DNA of 64,000 nucleotides from VAZQ01 sp963835165. GTDB lineage: Bacteria; Pseudomonadota; Alphaproteobacteria; Rhizobiales; Xanthobacteraceae. Each line of letters opens with the position of its first letter. Position 1 is the stretch's first letter. Positions 7,141-15,958 of the stretch are shown piece by piece. Both the position numbers and the translations under genes were made by a program. The DNA is taken from NCBI GenBank assembly GCA_963835165.1, contig CAWIGD010000052.1:1-64000 (forward strand). Direction: 5' to 3'. The notes beneath the pieces are model-generated. The model worked only from the letters and a program-made list of their open reading frames with translations, was not told where the DNA came from and made no database searches.

Positions 7141-8958
7141 TTATCCGCCCTCTATCTCCTCGCGGAGCATTTCGAGCTCCAGCCACCTCGCTTCCGAGGC
7201 AGCCAATTCCGTCTCGGCGGCGGCAAGCGCGGCGGATGTTTCTTCGAAGGACTTGCGATCGCGGGCATAAAGACCTGGATCATCCAACCGTCCGTGCAGC
7301 GCGCGGACTTTCGCGGCGAGCGTGAGAATCGTCTGCGGCAGCGTCTCGAGGGCGTGCTTCTCGTGAAAGCTCATCCGACGCTTTCCTGACTTGCGCTCGC
7401 GCTGCTGCGGCTCCTTGACCTCTTTCGGCTCCCTCGCTGCCGCCGGCTTCAGCGTCTCGCGCGTCAGGTCCTCGCCGCGCTGCGCCAGCATGTCGGTATA
7501 GCCCCCGGCGTATTCCACCCAGCGCCCGCCGCCCTCCGGAGCGATCACTGCGCCGACCACGCGATCCAGGAAATCTCGGTCGTGGCTGATGAGAATGATG
7601 GTGCCGTCGTAGTCGCCGAGCATCTCCTCGAGCACGTCGAGGGTTTCCAGGTCGAGGTCATTGGTCGGCTCGTCGAGCACGAGCACGTTCGATGGCCTTG
7701 CCAGTGCGCGCGCCAGCATGAGGCGGCCGCGCTCGCCCCCCGACAGCACGTTGAGCGGGGTGCGTGCCTGTTCGGGGGCGAACAAAAAGTCCTTCATGTA
7801 GCCGATCACATGCTTGGCCTGCTTGCCGACCATGATGGTATCGCCGCGTCCGTGACTTATCGCTTCAGCCACCGTTGCGTTCGGGTCGAGGCTCTCGCGA
7901 TGCTGATCGAGCCTGGTCATGGCGAGATTGGCGCCCAGACGTACGCTGCCGGCATCCGGGGCCAGCGTGCCGGTCAGTAGATTGATCAGCGTCGTCTTGC
8001 CGCTGCCGTTCGGACCGATGATGCCGATGCGATCACCCCGCTGGATGATGGTGGAAAAGCCGGCCACGATCGGCCGTCCCTCATAGGCCTTGGCGATGCG
8101 GTCGGCCTCGACGACCAGCGTGCTCGATCGGTCCGCCGCGGCGGCAGCGAGCGTGGCCTTTCCGGCTGCCGCACGGTGGGTGCGGCGCGCCTCGCGCAGG
8201 GCCTGCAAGTTGCCGAGCCGGCGAATGTTGCGCTTGCGCCGCCCCGTAACGCCGTAGCGCAGCCAATGCTCCTCGGCCACGATTTCGCGGCCGAGCTTGT
8301 GCTGTTCGCGCTCTTCCTCGGCCAGCACCTCGTCGCGCCAGGCTTCGAACGAGGCGAAGCCGCGCTCGATGCGGCGCGTCTTTCCGCGGTCGAGCCATAT
8401 GGTGCTCTGCGACAGGTTGGCCAGGAACCGGCGGTCGTGGCTGATCGTGACGAGCGCGGCGCGGCGCGCAAGGAGTTCGCGCTCGAGCCATTCGATGGTG
8501 GTGAGATCGAGATGATTGGTGGGCTCGTCGAGCAGCAGGATGTCGGGCGCCGGCGCAAGCACGCGCGCCAGCGCAGCCCGCCGCGCCTCGCCGCCGGAGA
8601 GGCGAGCCGGGTCTTCGCTGCCGTCGAGGCCGAGTTGCTCCAGGAGGTAACGCGCCTGATGGCCATCGTCGCCAGGGCCGAGACCCGCTTCCACATAGGC
8701 GAGGGTCGTTGCCGCGCCGGCGAGATCGGGCTCCTGCGGAAGATACCGAAGGGTGGCTCCGGGCTGCAGGAAGCGCGTTCCGTGGTCGGGCTCGATCAGT
8801 CCGGCGGCCATTCGGAGCAAGGTCGACTTGCCCGAGCCATTGCGACCGACCAGGCAGACGCGCTCGCCGACCGAGACGGTCAGCTCGGCCCCGGCGAGCA
8901 GCGGTGTGCCGCCGAAGTTCAGTGCGATATCTCTGAGCTGAATGAGGGGAGGCGCCAT
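7141..8958 (-). CDS. ABC-F family ATPase (Uup-like)
   Basis: This 605-residue cytoplasmic ABC-F protein has two ATP-binding cassettes and no membrane domain. Walker A motifs are GRNGSGKST and GPNGSGKTT. The signature motifs are LSGGEARRAALARVLA and LSGGERGRLMLARALA, with Walker B LLLDEPTNHLDL and LVLDEPTNDLDL. A charged linker lies between the cassettes, and a C-terminal Lys/Glu-rich coiled-coil (roughly the last 90 residues) is typical of Uup. Family members act on the ribosome or on DNA branch intermediates. ATG 8958 is used because the upstream extension to 9018 has no similarity. It begins 10 bases after the yaiI stop, so the two genes form an operon. Confidence 0.92.
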   Translation of the reverse strand: MAPPLIQLRDIALNFGGTPLLAGAELTVSVGERVCLVGRNGSGKSTLLRMAAGLIEPDHGTRFLQPGATLRYLPQEPDLAGAATTLAYVEAGLGPGDDGHQARYLLEQLGLDGSEDPARLSGGEARRAALARVLAPAPDILLLDEPTNHLDLTTIEWLERELLARRAALVTISHDRRFLANLSQSTIWLDRGKTRRIERGFASFEAWRDEVLAEEEREQHKLGREIVAEEHWLRYGVTGRRKRNIRRLGNLQALREARRTHRAAAGKATLAAAAADRSSTLVVEADRIAKAYEGRPIVAGFSTIIQRGDRIGIIGPNGSGKTTLINLLTGTLAPDAGSVRLGANLAMTRLDQHRESLDPNATVAEAISHGRGDTIMVGKQAKHVIGYMKDFLFAPEQARTPLNVLSGGERGRLMLARALARPSNVLVLDEPTNDLDLETLDVLEEMLGDYDGTIILISHDRDFLDRVVGAVIAPEGGGRWVEYAGGYTDMLAQRGEDLTRETLKPAAAREPKEVKEPQQRERKSGKRRMSFHEKHALETLPQTILTLAAKVRALHGRLDDPGLYARDRKSFEETSAALAAAETELAASEARWLELEMLREEIEGG

Positions 8959-8968
8959 GCTCACCCGG

Positions 8969-9433
8969 TCACCGTGGCGGCGGCGTGGGCGCGCGCTGTG
9001 CGCGCCGGATCGCCGCATCGAGTGCGGAAAGAAAGCTGGAGCGATCCCGCGGCGAGAATGGCGGCGGACCGCGCGTCACCTCTCCCGCCGATCTCAAATC
9101 GTGCATCAGGTTGCGGACCGCGAGGGTCATTCCGATGGTTTCTTCGGTGAAGGCGCGCCCGTTGGGCGCGATGACTTCGGCACCCGCCTTCACGCACCGG
9201 CTCGCCAGCGGAATGTCGGCGGTGATCACGATGTCGCCCGGACCGGCGCGTTCGGCAATCCAATTGTCGGCGGCGTCCATGCCGGCGCCGGCGGCGATCC
9301 GGTCGATCAGCGGATCGGGCGGGACGCGGATGAACCCCGCCGCGACGACCGTCACGGCCAGCCGGTGACGCGCGGCGACGCGATAGACCTCGTCCTTCAC
9401 TGGACAGGCATCGGCGTCGATGTAGATGCGCAT
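8969..9433 (-). CDS. yaiI: YaiI/YqxD family (DUF188) protein
   Basis: This 154-residue protein of the UPF0178/DUF188 family has a PIN-like fold. The opening MRIYIDADACPVKDE and the motifs GDIVITADIPLA and GMDAADNWI carry the conserved Asp residues of the family. ATG 9433 has GGAGACC upstream; an in-frame ATG at 9448 lacks a site and is not preferred. The biochemical function of the family is not settled; metal-dependent nuclease activity is suggested by the fold. It is the first gene of a two-gene operon with the ABC-F ATPase. Confidence 0.88.
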   Translation of the reverse strand: MRIYIDADACPVKDEVYRVAARHRLAVTVVAAGFIRVPPDPLIDRIAAGAGMDAADNWIAERAGPGDIVITADIPLASRCVKAGAEVIAPNGRAFTEETIGMTLAVRNLMHDLRSAGEVTRGPPPFSPRDRSSFLSALDAAIRRAQRAPTPPPR

Positions 9434-9530
9434 CGAGGTCTCCGTCATCGGCGCGGTCGGCCGGGTTCGCGGGAGTCGAACCGTATTTAGGTATCGAATG
9501 GAAGCCGCGCGCGAGGACGCGAGGCTGCTG

Positions 9531-9563
9531 ATGATCAAAAAAATAGCCCCGACAAGCGGGGCT
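9531..9563 (-). terminator. Strong intrinsic terminator on the minus strand, no assigned gene
   Basis: AGCCCCG (9545-9551) pairs perfectly with CGGGGCT (9557-9563) around ACAAG. Read on the minus strand it is followed by TATTTTTTT, a classic rho-independent terminator. No minus-strand gene ends immediately upstream of it; the frame that covers this strand (9563-9934) is not convincing. It may end a small RNA or an unannotated transcript. Confidence 0.7.
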
Positions 9564-9583
9564 TAGTGAAGGAGGAAACGCCC

Positions 9584-9748
9584 ATGATTAGGCGATGGCA
9601 AGGTGACCTGTTTTGTTCGCTCTGCCAACCAGGAATCGGGCTGCGACCGGACATTTGCAGCGTGTGTGACCTTTTCGTCACAGCCGTAGGCGAGTGGGTG
9701 GCGCTGCAACCGATAGAAGTGGAGGCTACTCCGCCGCGTTGCTGCTAG
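9584..9748 (+). CDS. Small cysteine-rich hypothetical protein
   Basis: This 54-residue frame starts at ATG 9584 behind an excellent AAGGAGG site (spacing about eight). Cysteines occur as two CxxC pairs (CSLCQPG and ICSVC, 14 residues apart overall) plus a terminal CC, which would suit a small zinc ribbon. The tail (VALQPIEVEATPPRCC) is of unknown role. The small size makes the call tentative. It is flanked by the minus-strand terminator upstream and the acyl-CoA ligase downstream. Confidence 0.45.
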   Translation: MIRRWQGDLFCSLCQPGIGLRPDICSVCDLFVTAVGEWVALQPIEVEATPPRCC

Positions 9749-9803
9749 TTTTCGCCGTCGCGAGGTCGCTCGCACGCCCATCCGCAGGGCGGACGGCAGC
9801 CAT

Positions 9804-11390
9804 ATGAGCATGGGTGACATGGACAATCCGAATCGTCGGCGCAATCTCGGCTTTTTCTTCGACCAGGCCATCGCGCGGGTGCCCGACAAGGTGGCGATCA
9901 TCGACCTGTTCGGCGGCCGCGAGCGTTGCACCACCTACCGGCAGCTCGACGAGCGGATGGACAGCGTCGCGCGCATGCTGGCGCGACTCGGCGTGCGTGC
10001 CGGCGAGCGCGTGGCCATGCTGGTCGGAAACCGCACCGAGTTCATCGAATTCTTTTTCGGATCGATGCGCGCCGGCGCGATCCCGCTTCCCCTCAACACG
10101 CGGCTCGCGGCCGGCACGCTCGAGCACATCATCGCGGACGCCGCCTGCGTGCTGGCGATCGTGGACCCCGCGAGCCATCGCGAGGCCGCCGCGCTAGCCG
10201 CGCGTTTGCCGCTGCGGCACCGGCTCCTCCTCGACGAGCGCGCCGAAGGCTTTCTCGCGTACGAGGACGAGATGGCAAAGCCGGGCCCTCCGGTCGAGCC
10301 GCCTCCCATCGCGGACGATGCCCAGGCCTTCCAGCCCTACACGTCGGGGTCGACCGGCCGACCCAAGGGCGCCATCATGACGCATCACGGCATGCTCTGG
10401 TACGTGGCCTACAACCAGCGCTACTGGCCCTCCTCCGAGAGCGACCGCGGGCTCGTGGCGCTGCCGCTCTTTCACAAGAACGCGTTGCGCGGCACGGTGA
10501 AGCCGATGCTTCATGCCGGCGGCTCGTTCGTGCTGATGCCGGCCTATGAGCCGCGCGCCTATCTCGACGCCCTGGCCAAGTACAGGTGCACCTATTCGCG
10601 CGGCGTGGCGGCGGTGTTCACCATGTTTCTCCAGCACCGCGACTATCTGCGCACGCTCGATCTGAGCGCTTTGCGCGGCATGACCATCGGATCGGCGGTG
10701 GTGACCCCGGAGCTTCTCGATGCGGTCGAACGCGCGCTTCCGCACGTCAAGGTGTCGGAAAGCTACGGACTGACCGAAGGCGGCAGCCCCCTGCGCGCGC
10801 CGATCGACGGCCGTCCGGTCCCGCGCGGCAGCCCGGGTGTGCCTGCCCCGGACATCGAGCTCAGGCTGATCGACGCGCAGGGCTGCGACGCCGAGGAGGG
10901 AGAGCTGCTGATCCGATGCCCCTATGTCTGCCTCGGCTATTACAACGAACCGGAAATCACCCGCGCCAAGCTCACGGATGGATGGCTGCACACCGGCGAC
11001 ATCTTCTGCAAGGACAAGGACGGCTTCTTCTATTTCCGCAGCCGCGTCGACGACATGTTCAGCTGCGGCGGCGAGAACGTCTATCCCAAGGAGGTCGAGA
11101 ACCTCCTTTTCGCCCATCCCGATGTGGTGAATGCCGTGGTGGCACCGGTGCCGCATCCGGTGAAGGGCTTCGTGCCGGCCGCGATGGTGATCGCGTGCGA
11201 GGGCTCAACCGTCACGGCGGAGCTTCTCAAAGCCTATTGCCTGGACAAGGGACCGGCCTATTCGCATCCGCGTTTTATCGACATCGTCGCGGCGCTGCCG
11301 CTGAACGGAGCCGGCAAGATCGACCGCAACATGGTGCAGGCGAAGCTCGGCGCGGCGTACCGAGCGACGAGCGAGGCACACGAGCAGTAG
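9804..11390 (+). CDS. AMP-forming acyl-CoA synthetase (ANL superfamily)
   Basis: This 528-residue cytoplasmic enzyme activates a carboxylic acid to its CoA thioester via an acyl-adenylate. The P-loop-like motif YTSGSTGRPKG, the SYGLTEG motif, the GWLHTGD hinge motif and the C-terminal NGAGKIDR with the catalytic Lys are all intact. ENVYPKEVE is the usual A8-region segment. Length and domain order are standard. The substrate is not predictable; an aromatic or medium-chain acid fits the catabolic neighbourhood. It is monocistronic on the plus strand and converges on the ABC transporter. ATG 9804 (MSMGDMDNP) is used; a later in-frame Met at 9813 is possible. Confidence 0.9.
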   Translation: MSMGDMDNPNRRRNLGFFFDQAIARVPDKVAIIDLFGGRERCTTYRQLDERMDSVARMLARLGVRAGERVAMLVGNRTEFIEFFFGSMRAGAIPLPLNTRLAAGTLEHIIADAACVLAIVDPASHREAAALAARLPLRHRLLLDERAEGFLAYEDEMAKPGPPVEPPPIADDAQAFQPYTSGSTGRPKGAIMTHHGMLWYVAYNQRYWPSSESDRGLVALPLFHKNALRGTVKPMLHAGGSFVLMPAYEPRAYLDALAKYRCTYSRGVAAVFTMFLQHRDYLRTLDLSALRGMTIGSAVVTPELLDAVERALPHVKVSESYGLTEGGSPLRAPIDGRPVPRGSPGVPAPDIELRLIDAQGCDAEEGELLIRCPYVCLGYYNEPEITRAKLTDGWLHTGDIFCKDKDGFFYFRSRVDDMFSCGGENVYPKEVENLLFAHPDVVNAVVAPVPHPVKGFVPAAMVIACEGSTVTAELLKAYCLDKGPAYSHPRFIDIVAALPLNGAGKIDRNMVQAKLGAAYRATSEAHEQ

Positions 11391-11543
11391 CGGGTTAGCA
11401 GCATCGAAGGCGGATGCGACTCCGTGCCCACGCGCGGAACGGGTTTCTCGGATGCACAAGCCCGCGCGGCCATGGCGCTGCCCCTTTCGCGTCGAGCAGT
11501 GAGATCTGCCCCGCGCCTTCGCCCACCCTGCATCGCCAGGAGT

Positions 11544-12335
11544 TCATCCGCTGCCCACGAGCGGCGCGTCCTGACGCCGGGTGGCCCAGCTCGTCAACCT
11601 CGCTTCGAGCACGGCGAAGACGACGTAAGTGGCAATTCCCATGATGGCGATCACGGCGAGACCGGCGAACATCAAGGGTACGCGGAATTGCGACGAGGCC
11701 TGCAGCATCAGGTAGCCGATGCCGTCGTTCGACGCCAAGGTCTCGGAAATGACCGTGCCCACGAATGCGAGCGTGATCGCGACCTTCAGCGAGGCAAAGA
11801 AGTAGGGCATCGACCGCGGCAGCCCGACCTTGCGCAGGATGTCGAGCTTGCTGGCGCCGAGCGAGCGCAGGACATCCTCGAGCTCGGGCTCGACGGTGGC
11901 GAGTCCGGTGGCCACGTTCACCGCGATGGGAAAGAAGCAGAGCAGGAACGCGGTGGCGATCGCCGGCGCCGTTCCGATGCCGAGCCACAAAACCAGGATC
12001 GGCACCACGGCGGCCTTGGGCACGGAATTGACGCCGATCAGCAGCGGGTAGAGGCCGCTGTAGACCAGGCGGAAGGAGCCGATGAGGACGCCGAGGATGA
12101 CGCCCACCACGATCCCGAGGGCGAACCCGAACATGGTGTTCTTCAGCGTGAACATCGCGTTGTGCAGGATGGCGTCGCGATATTCCAGAAACGCCGCCCA
12201 CACCGCCGTCGGAGCCGGCAGCACGAACGCGGCGATGCCGAAGAAATCGACCACGGCCTGCCACACGATGAGCAGGCCGATGATGACCAGCCATGGCATC
12301 GCAACATTGAGGCGGCGCCAATTGCGCGGCGTCAT
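11544..12335 (-). CDS. ABC transporter permease (SsuC/TauC-like)
   Basis: This 263-residue inner-membrane permease has about six hydrophobic spans, starting LVIIGLLIVWQAVVDFFGI. The EAA cytoplasmic loop that contacts the ATPase is visible as EDVLRSLGASKLDILRKVGLPR. It is the last gene of a minus-strand set of binding protein, ATPase and permease typical of the nitrate/sulfonate/taurine/pyrimidine (NMT1) class. The substrate is unknown. Given the neighbouring molybdenum hydroxylase and dioxygenase-like genes, an aromatic or heteroaromatic acid is plausible by inference. Confidence 0.88.
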   Translation of the reverse strand: MTPRNWRRLNVAMPWLVIIGLLIVWQAVVDFFGIAAFVLPAPTAVWAAFLEYRDAILHNAMFTLKNTMFGFALGIVVGVILGVLIGSFRLVYSGLYPLLIGVNSVPKAAVVPILVLWLGIGTAPAIATAFLLCFFPIAVNVATGLATVEPELEDVLRSLGASKLDILRKVGLPRSMPYFFASLKVAITLAFVGTVISETLASNDGIGYLMLQASSQFRVPLMFAGLAVIAIMGIATYVVFAVLEARLTSWATRRQDAPLVGSG

Positions 12336-12351
12336 TTCAGACCGCCTTCAT

Positions 12352-13203
12352 TTACACGGCCTGTGCCCGCGCGGCGAGGCCGGCTTCGTCGCGCACCCGG
12401 GAAATTTCGGTCCGAATGGCGTGCACGAGGTCGATGAAGGACTTCTCGAATGTGCTTTCCACCGTTCGCGGCCGCGGCAGCGCCACGCGGTGGGTGGCAA
12501 CGATGCGGCCGGGCCGCGCGCTCATGACGAAGATGACGTCGGCCAGATAGGCGGCTTCGCGCAGGTCGTGGGTCACCAGCACGCAGGTGAATTTGCGGTC
12601 GAGCCACAGCTTCTGCAGCACGCCCCACAATTCCTCGCGCGTGAAGGCATCGAGCGCGCCGAACGGCTCATCCAGCATCAGCAGCTGTGGATCGTGGATG
12701 AGCGCACGACACAGGCTCGCGCGCTGCTGCATGCCGCCCGACAGCATCCACGGCTGCATGTCCTCGAACCCGGCGAGCCCGACCGCCGCCAGCAGCTCCT
12801 TGGCCTGCGCCACGTATTTGTCTTTGAACTGGCGCAGGCGATGGCGATGCGGCCGCACGATCTCCAGCGGCAGCATCGTGTTCAGCAACGTATTGCGCCA
12901 TGGCAGCAGTGTCGGATTCTGGAACGCCATGCCCACGATCTTGAGCGGACCGTCGACCTCCGCGCCGGCAACGCGGATCGACCCGCCGGTGCACGGCAAC
13001 AGGCCGGTGACGAGCTTCATCAGCGATGACTTGCCGCATCCCGACGGCCCGACCACGGCGGCAAATTCCCCGCGGGCGACGCCTAGCGTCGTGCCATCGA
13101 GCGCGAGCGTCCCTTCCCGACCACCATAACGCAACGCGACGGCATCCATTTCGACGAATTTGGCCGGGGCCTCCGCGCCGAAGCCGCCGGTGGTGCTTTG
13201 CAT
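12352..13203 (-). CDS. ABC transporter ATP-binding protein (SsuB/TauB-like)
   Basis: This 283-residue nucleotide-binding subunit has Walker A GPSGCGKSSLMKLV, signature LSGGMQQRASLCRALI, Walker B LLMLDEPFGALDAF and the switch His in LVTHDLREA. The ABC signature with MQQR is common in the SsuB/TauB group. It is translated between the binding protein (14 bases before) and the permease (16 bases after), so the three genes form one operon. Q-loop residues are present in AFQNPTLLPWR. Confidence 0.92.
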   Translation of the reverse strand: MQSTTGGFGAEAPAKFVEMDAVALRYGGREGTLALDGTTLGVARGEFAAVVGPSGCGKSSLMKLVTGLLPCTGGSIRVAGAEVDGPLKIVGMAFQNPTLLPWRNTLLNTMLPLEIVRPHRHRLRQFKDKYVAQAKELLAAVGLAGFEDMQPWMLSGGMQQRASLCRALIHDPQLLMLDEPFGALDAFTREELWGVLQKLWLDRKFTCVLVTHDLREAAYLADVIFVMSARPGRIVATHRVALPRPRTVESTFEKSFIDLVHAIRTEISRVRDEAGLAARAQAV

Positions 13204-13217
13204 CGCCTTGCGACCGC

Positions 13218-14258
13218 TTATGCCAGTTTTCGATCGGCGGCGGGCGGCAGGAACCGGCCGTCGTAAATCTGCTCCATGGTGGGCGCGGTGGAGAGCGCGA
13301 AGCCTTCCTTGATCACGTTGATGCCGCGCTCCATGCGCTGCGCATCCATATTGCCGATCCCGTTCTGGCGCACGTTCGGCGTCAGCACGAGCTTATCGAG
13401 CACCCAGTCCATGCGGGCGCGCTCGGTCTCGGCCTTGAGCAGGCCGTCGCGCTTGGTCACCGCGCTGATCGCGGCGGCGCGGTCCTTCGCCGCCGCGGCC
13501 CAGGACCGCGCGACGGCGAGGGCGACGCGCCGCACCAGCTCGGGGTTCTTTTCGACCACGGCAGGGTTGGCAATCAGCGAGTTGCCCCAGAAATTGAAGC
13601 CGAAATCGGCGAAATAGAGCAGCGTAATGTCCTCGAGCTTCAGCCCGGCCTCGATCAGGTTGAAGATGATGGTGTAGTCGAAGCCGACGACGGCATCGAC
13701 CTCGCCCTTGATCAGCATGGTGTCGCGCAACTTGACGTCGATCGTGGTCCGGTTGATCGACTTGAGATCGATATTGTTGAGGGCGAGCAAGGCGGGCAGG
13801 ATCTTCGAGCCCGCGTCCACGCTGCCGGTGCCGATGCGGGCTCCGACCATCTCCTGCAGCGTCTTGATCGGCTTGCGCTTGAGGCTGAGCACGACGGCGG
13901 GAAACCGGTCGAACACCGTCATGATGAGCTTCGGCGCCTCCTTCGGGTTGCGCGAAGCGAACTCGACCAGGGTGCTGACATCCGCAAGGCCGAAGGGATG
14001 CGTGCCGGTGGCCACGCGCGTGACCAACTCGACCGAACCGCCCGAGCCATCCATGGTGACGTTGATGCCCTGGTCGCGGAAAATCCCGCTCTCGGCACCG
14101 AGAAAGAGCGGCGCGTTGCCGCCATAGATCCGGAATTCCAGGCTGAATCGCACCGGCTCCGCGCCTTGCCCGCGCGCCACATGCGGCGCCATGACGAGCA
14201 GGCTTGTTCCTCCGAGCAGGACGTCACGCCGCGTGGACCGGGGCAATTTGGACGACAT
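13218..14258 (-). CDS. ABC transporter substrate-binding protein (NMT1/SsuA type)
   Basis: This 346-residue periplasmic binding protein has a twin-arginine type leader (RSTRRDVLLGGTSLLVMAPHVARG), followed by a mature NMT1-like domain (VRFSLEFRIYGGNAPLFLGAE, MDGSGGSVELVTRVATGTH). It opens a three-gene ABC operon on the minus strand. ATG 14258 has AGAGGA upstream. The divergent partner is the molybdenum hydroxylase operon, with a 372-base shared promoter region, which suggests co-regulation of uptake and oxidation. The ligand is not predictable from sequence. Confidence 0.9.
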   Translation of the reverse strand: MSSKLPRSTRRDVLLGGTSLLVMAPHVARGQGAEPVRFSLEFRIYGGNAPLFLGAESGIFRDQGINVTMDGSGGSVELVTRVATGTHPFGLADVSTLVEFASRNPKEAPKLIMTVFDRFPAVVLSLKRKPIKTLQEMVGARIGTGSVDAGSKILPALLALNNIDLKSINRTTIDVKLRDTMLIKGEVDAVVGFDYTIIFNLIEAGLKLEDITLLYFADFGFNFWGNSLIANPAVVEKNPELVRRVALAVARSWAAAAKDRAAAISAVTKRDGLLKAETERARMDWVLDKLVLTPNVRQNGIGNMDAQRMERGINVIKEGFALSTAPTMEQIYDGRFLPPAADRKLA

Positions 14259-14630
14259 GATGCTTCCTCTCGGTGCTATCGATCCTCGACGCCGGACGGC
14301 GATCGCTTGCGCCCACGTCCAGCCTGCATCAGCCTAACCGATCGCGCTCGCTCTTGCTGCCGCTTTTAGTCGCACGCCTGCAGGTTTCAGCGGCAAAGCA
14401 CGAGGTGTGCGCCGACGAATGGCTGCGATCGGGAGGGCAACTGCTTGCCCCCTGGCGCAAGGAAATTGCAATGCCTTCCCGGACGTCTGCAGGTTGCGGT
14501 TGTCGGGCAAGTCATCGTCATCGCGTCCGACTTATATTGTTGATAATACACTGCGCCGGGCTTCGAATGCGGCAAACGCGGCCCATGTCGGCGCCTGCCG
14601 ACGGTCGCAATGTGAAAGTAAGAGAGCGGC
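14259..14630. promoter_or_regulatory. Divergent promoter region with AT-rich palindrome
   Basis: This 372-base region lies between the binding-protein gene (minus) and the coxM-like gene (plus). It contains an AT-rich imperfect palindrome at 14535-14548, TATTGTTGATAATA, in otherwise GC-rich DNA, about 85 bases before the coxM-like ATG. This could be a GntR-type operator or the -10 area. No regulator gene is adjacent. Confidence 0.4.
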
Positions 14631-15449
14631 ATGAAGCCTGCGGCGTTCGACTATGTCCGGCCAAAAAGCCTCGCCGAGGCGATTGCGATTTTGTCCGCAG
14701 CGGCGGGCGACGCCCAAATCTTGGCCGGCGGGCAATCTCTCGTCGCCATGATGAACCTGCGGGTGGCCGCGCCCGACCTCCTCGTCGACATCGCACGGCT
14801 CGACGAACTGCGTACCGTGTCCGAGACATCCGATCACGTGGTGCTGGGCGCCTGCGTCACCCACGCCGCGATCGAGGATTGCCTTGTCCCCGATCCATCG
14901 CGCGGCTTCATGCCGGACGTTGCGTCGAACCTCGCCTATCGCGCGGTGCGCACCCGCGGCACCCTGGGCGGAAGCCTTGCGCTGTCTGACCCCGCCGCCG
15001 ACTGGCCGACGGTGATGTCGGCGCTCGCCGCGCAAGTGCTCCTGCGGGGGCCAGCGGGCGGGCGCTCGGTGGATGCGGTCGACTTCGCCACCGGCGTCTA
15101 TGAGACGGTGCGGTCCGCGGACGAAATCATCGAAAGCATCCACATCCCGAAGCTGTCTCCCCGCGCGCGCTGGGGCTATGCAAAATTCTGCAGGAAGTCC
15201 GGCGAGTTCGCCAACTCCATCGCCGCGGCGGTGCGCGACCCGGATCGCGCCTACGCGCGCGTCGTGCTCGGCGCCGTCAATGGCCCGCCGATCGTTCTCG
15301 CGCGCACGTCGTCACTCCTCCTCGCCGGCGATGACGGCGACTGCCAGCAGTCCATCGTCGAGGATCTGCAGGGGCTGGACTTCGATGATTTTCAGGCGAG
15401 CCTGCATGCTGCGATGGCGTCGCGTGCGGTCCGGCAGGTGCTGACATGA
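14631..15449 (+). CDS. FAD-binding subunit of xanthine dehydrogenase-family hydroxylase
   Basis: This is the 272-residue medium (M) subunit of a molybdenum hydroxylase. It binds FAD and passes electrons from the Fe-S centres to an acceptor. The FAD-contacting AGGQS (residues 32-36) and the TLGGSLALSDPAADW motif (around residue 112) are intact. Subunit order M-S-L follows CoxMSL and similar operons. Its stop overlaps the start of the next gene by four bases. The complex probably hydroxylates a heterocycle or aldehyde using water, but the substrate is undetermined. Confidence 0.92.
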   Translation: MKPAAFDYVRPKSLAEAIAILSAAAGDAQILAGGQSLVAMMNLRVAAPDLLVDIARLDELRTVSETSDHVVLGACVTHAAIEDCLVPDPSRGFMPDVASNLAYRAVRTRGTLGGSLALSDPAADWPTVMSALAAQVLLRGPAGGRSVDAVDFATGVYETVRSADEIIESIHIPKLSPRARWGYAKFCRKSGEFANSIAAAVRDPDRAYARVVLGAVNGPPIVLARTSSLLLAGDDGDCQQSIVEDLQGLDFDDFQASLHAAMASRAVRQVLT

Positions 15450-15958
15450 CCCGGATACGCTTGCGGGTGAACGGCAAGGCCGTGGTCGACGACGTGCCGC
15501 CACGGCTCTCGCTCGCCGATTTTCTGCGCGAGCGCCGAAATCTGACCGGCACGCATCTCGGCTGTGAACACGGCGTCTGCGGCGCGTGCACGATCCTGCT
15601 CGACGGTGAGCCGGTGCGCTCGTGCCTGGCATTCGCGGTCGCCTGCGACGAGCGCGACGTCACGACCATCGAAGGCTTCGCGGACGATCGGATGATGGCC
15701 GTGCTGCGCCAGGCCTTTCATCAGCACCATGGGCTGCAATGCGGGTTCTGCACGCCGGCGATGCTCATCACCGCGCGCGATCTCATCCGGCGGAACCGGG
15801 CGGGATCGGAGAAGGAGATTCGCAAGGAGCTCGCGGGCAACATCTGCCGTTGCACCGGCTATACCAATATCGTGACGGCCATCAGCGCGGCCGCGGCGAT
15901 GCTGGCGAGCGGCGAGGACGCCGACGCCGGCGCCACGCACCGCAAGGCGAGCGCATGA
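15446..15958 (+). CDS. [2Fe-2S] subunit of xanthine dehydrogenase-family hydroxylase
   Basis: This is the 170-residue small (S) subunit carrying two [2Fe-2S] clusters. The plant-type cluster uses Cys40, 45, 48 and 60 (LGCEHGVCGACTI). The C-terminal helical domain carries the second cluster with Cys99, 102, 134 and 136 (CGFCTPAM, CRCTGYTNI). All eight ligands are present. It overlaps both neighbours by four bases, so the three subunits are translationally coupled. It relays electrons from the molybdenum centre to FAD. Confidence 0.95.
   Translation: MTRIRLRVNGKAVVDDVPPRLSLADFLRERRNLTGTHLGCEHGVCGACTILLDGEPVRSCLAFAVACDERDVTTIEGFADDRMMAVLRQAFHQHHGLQCGFCTPAMLITARDLIRRNRAGSEKEIRKELAGNICRCTGYTNIVTAISAAAAMLASGEDADAGATHRKASA

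Noticed and set aside
8176..9150. Plus-strand open frame of 324 codons opposite the ABC-F ATPase
   Set aside because: It lies opposite a recognised two-cassette ATPase and has an antisense-like composition and no domain.
12082..13029. Plus-strand open frame of 315 codons opposite the ABC transporter genes
   Set aside because: It overlaps a confident ATPase and permease on the other strand and has no motif or start signal.
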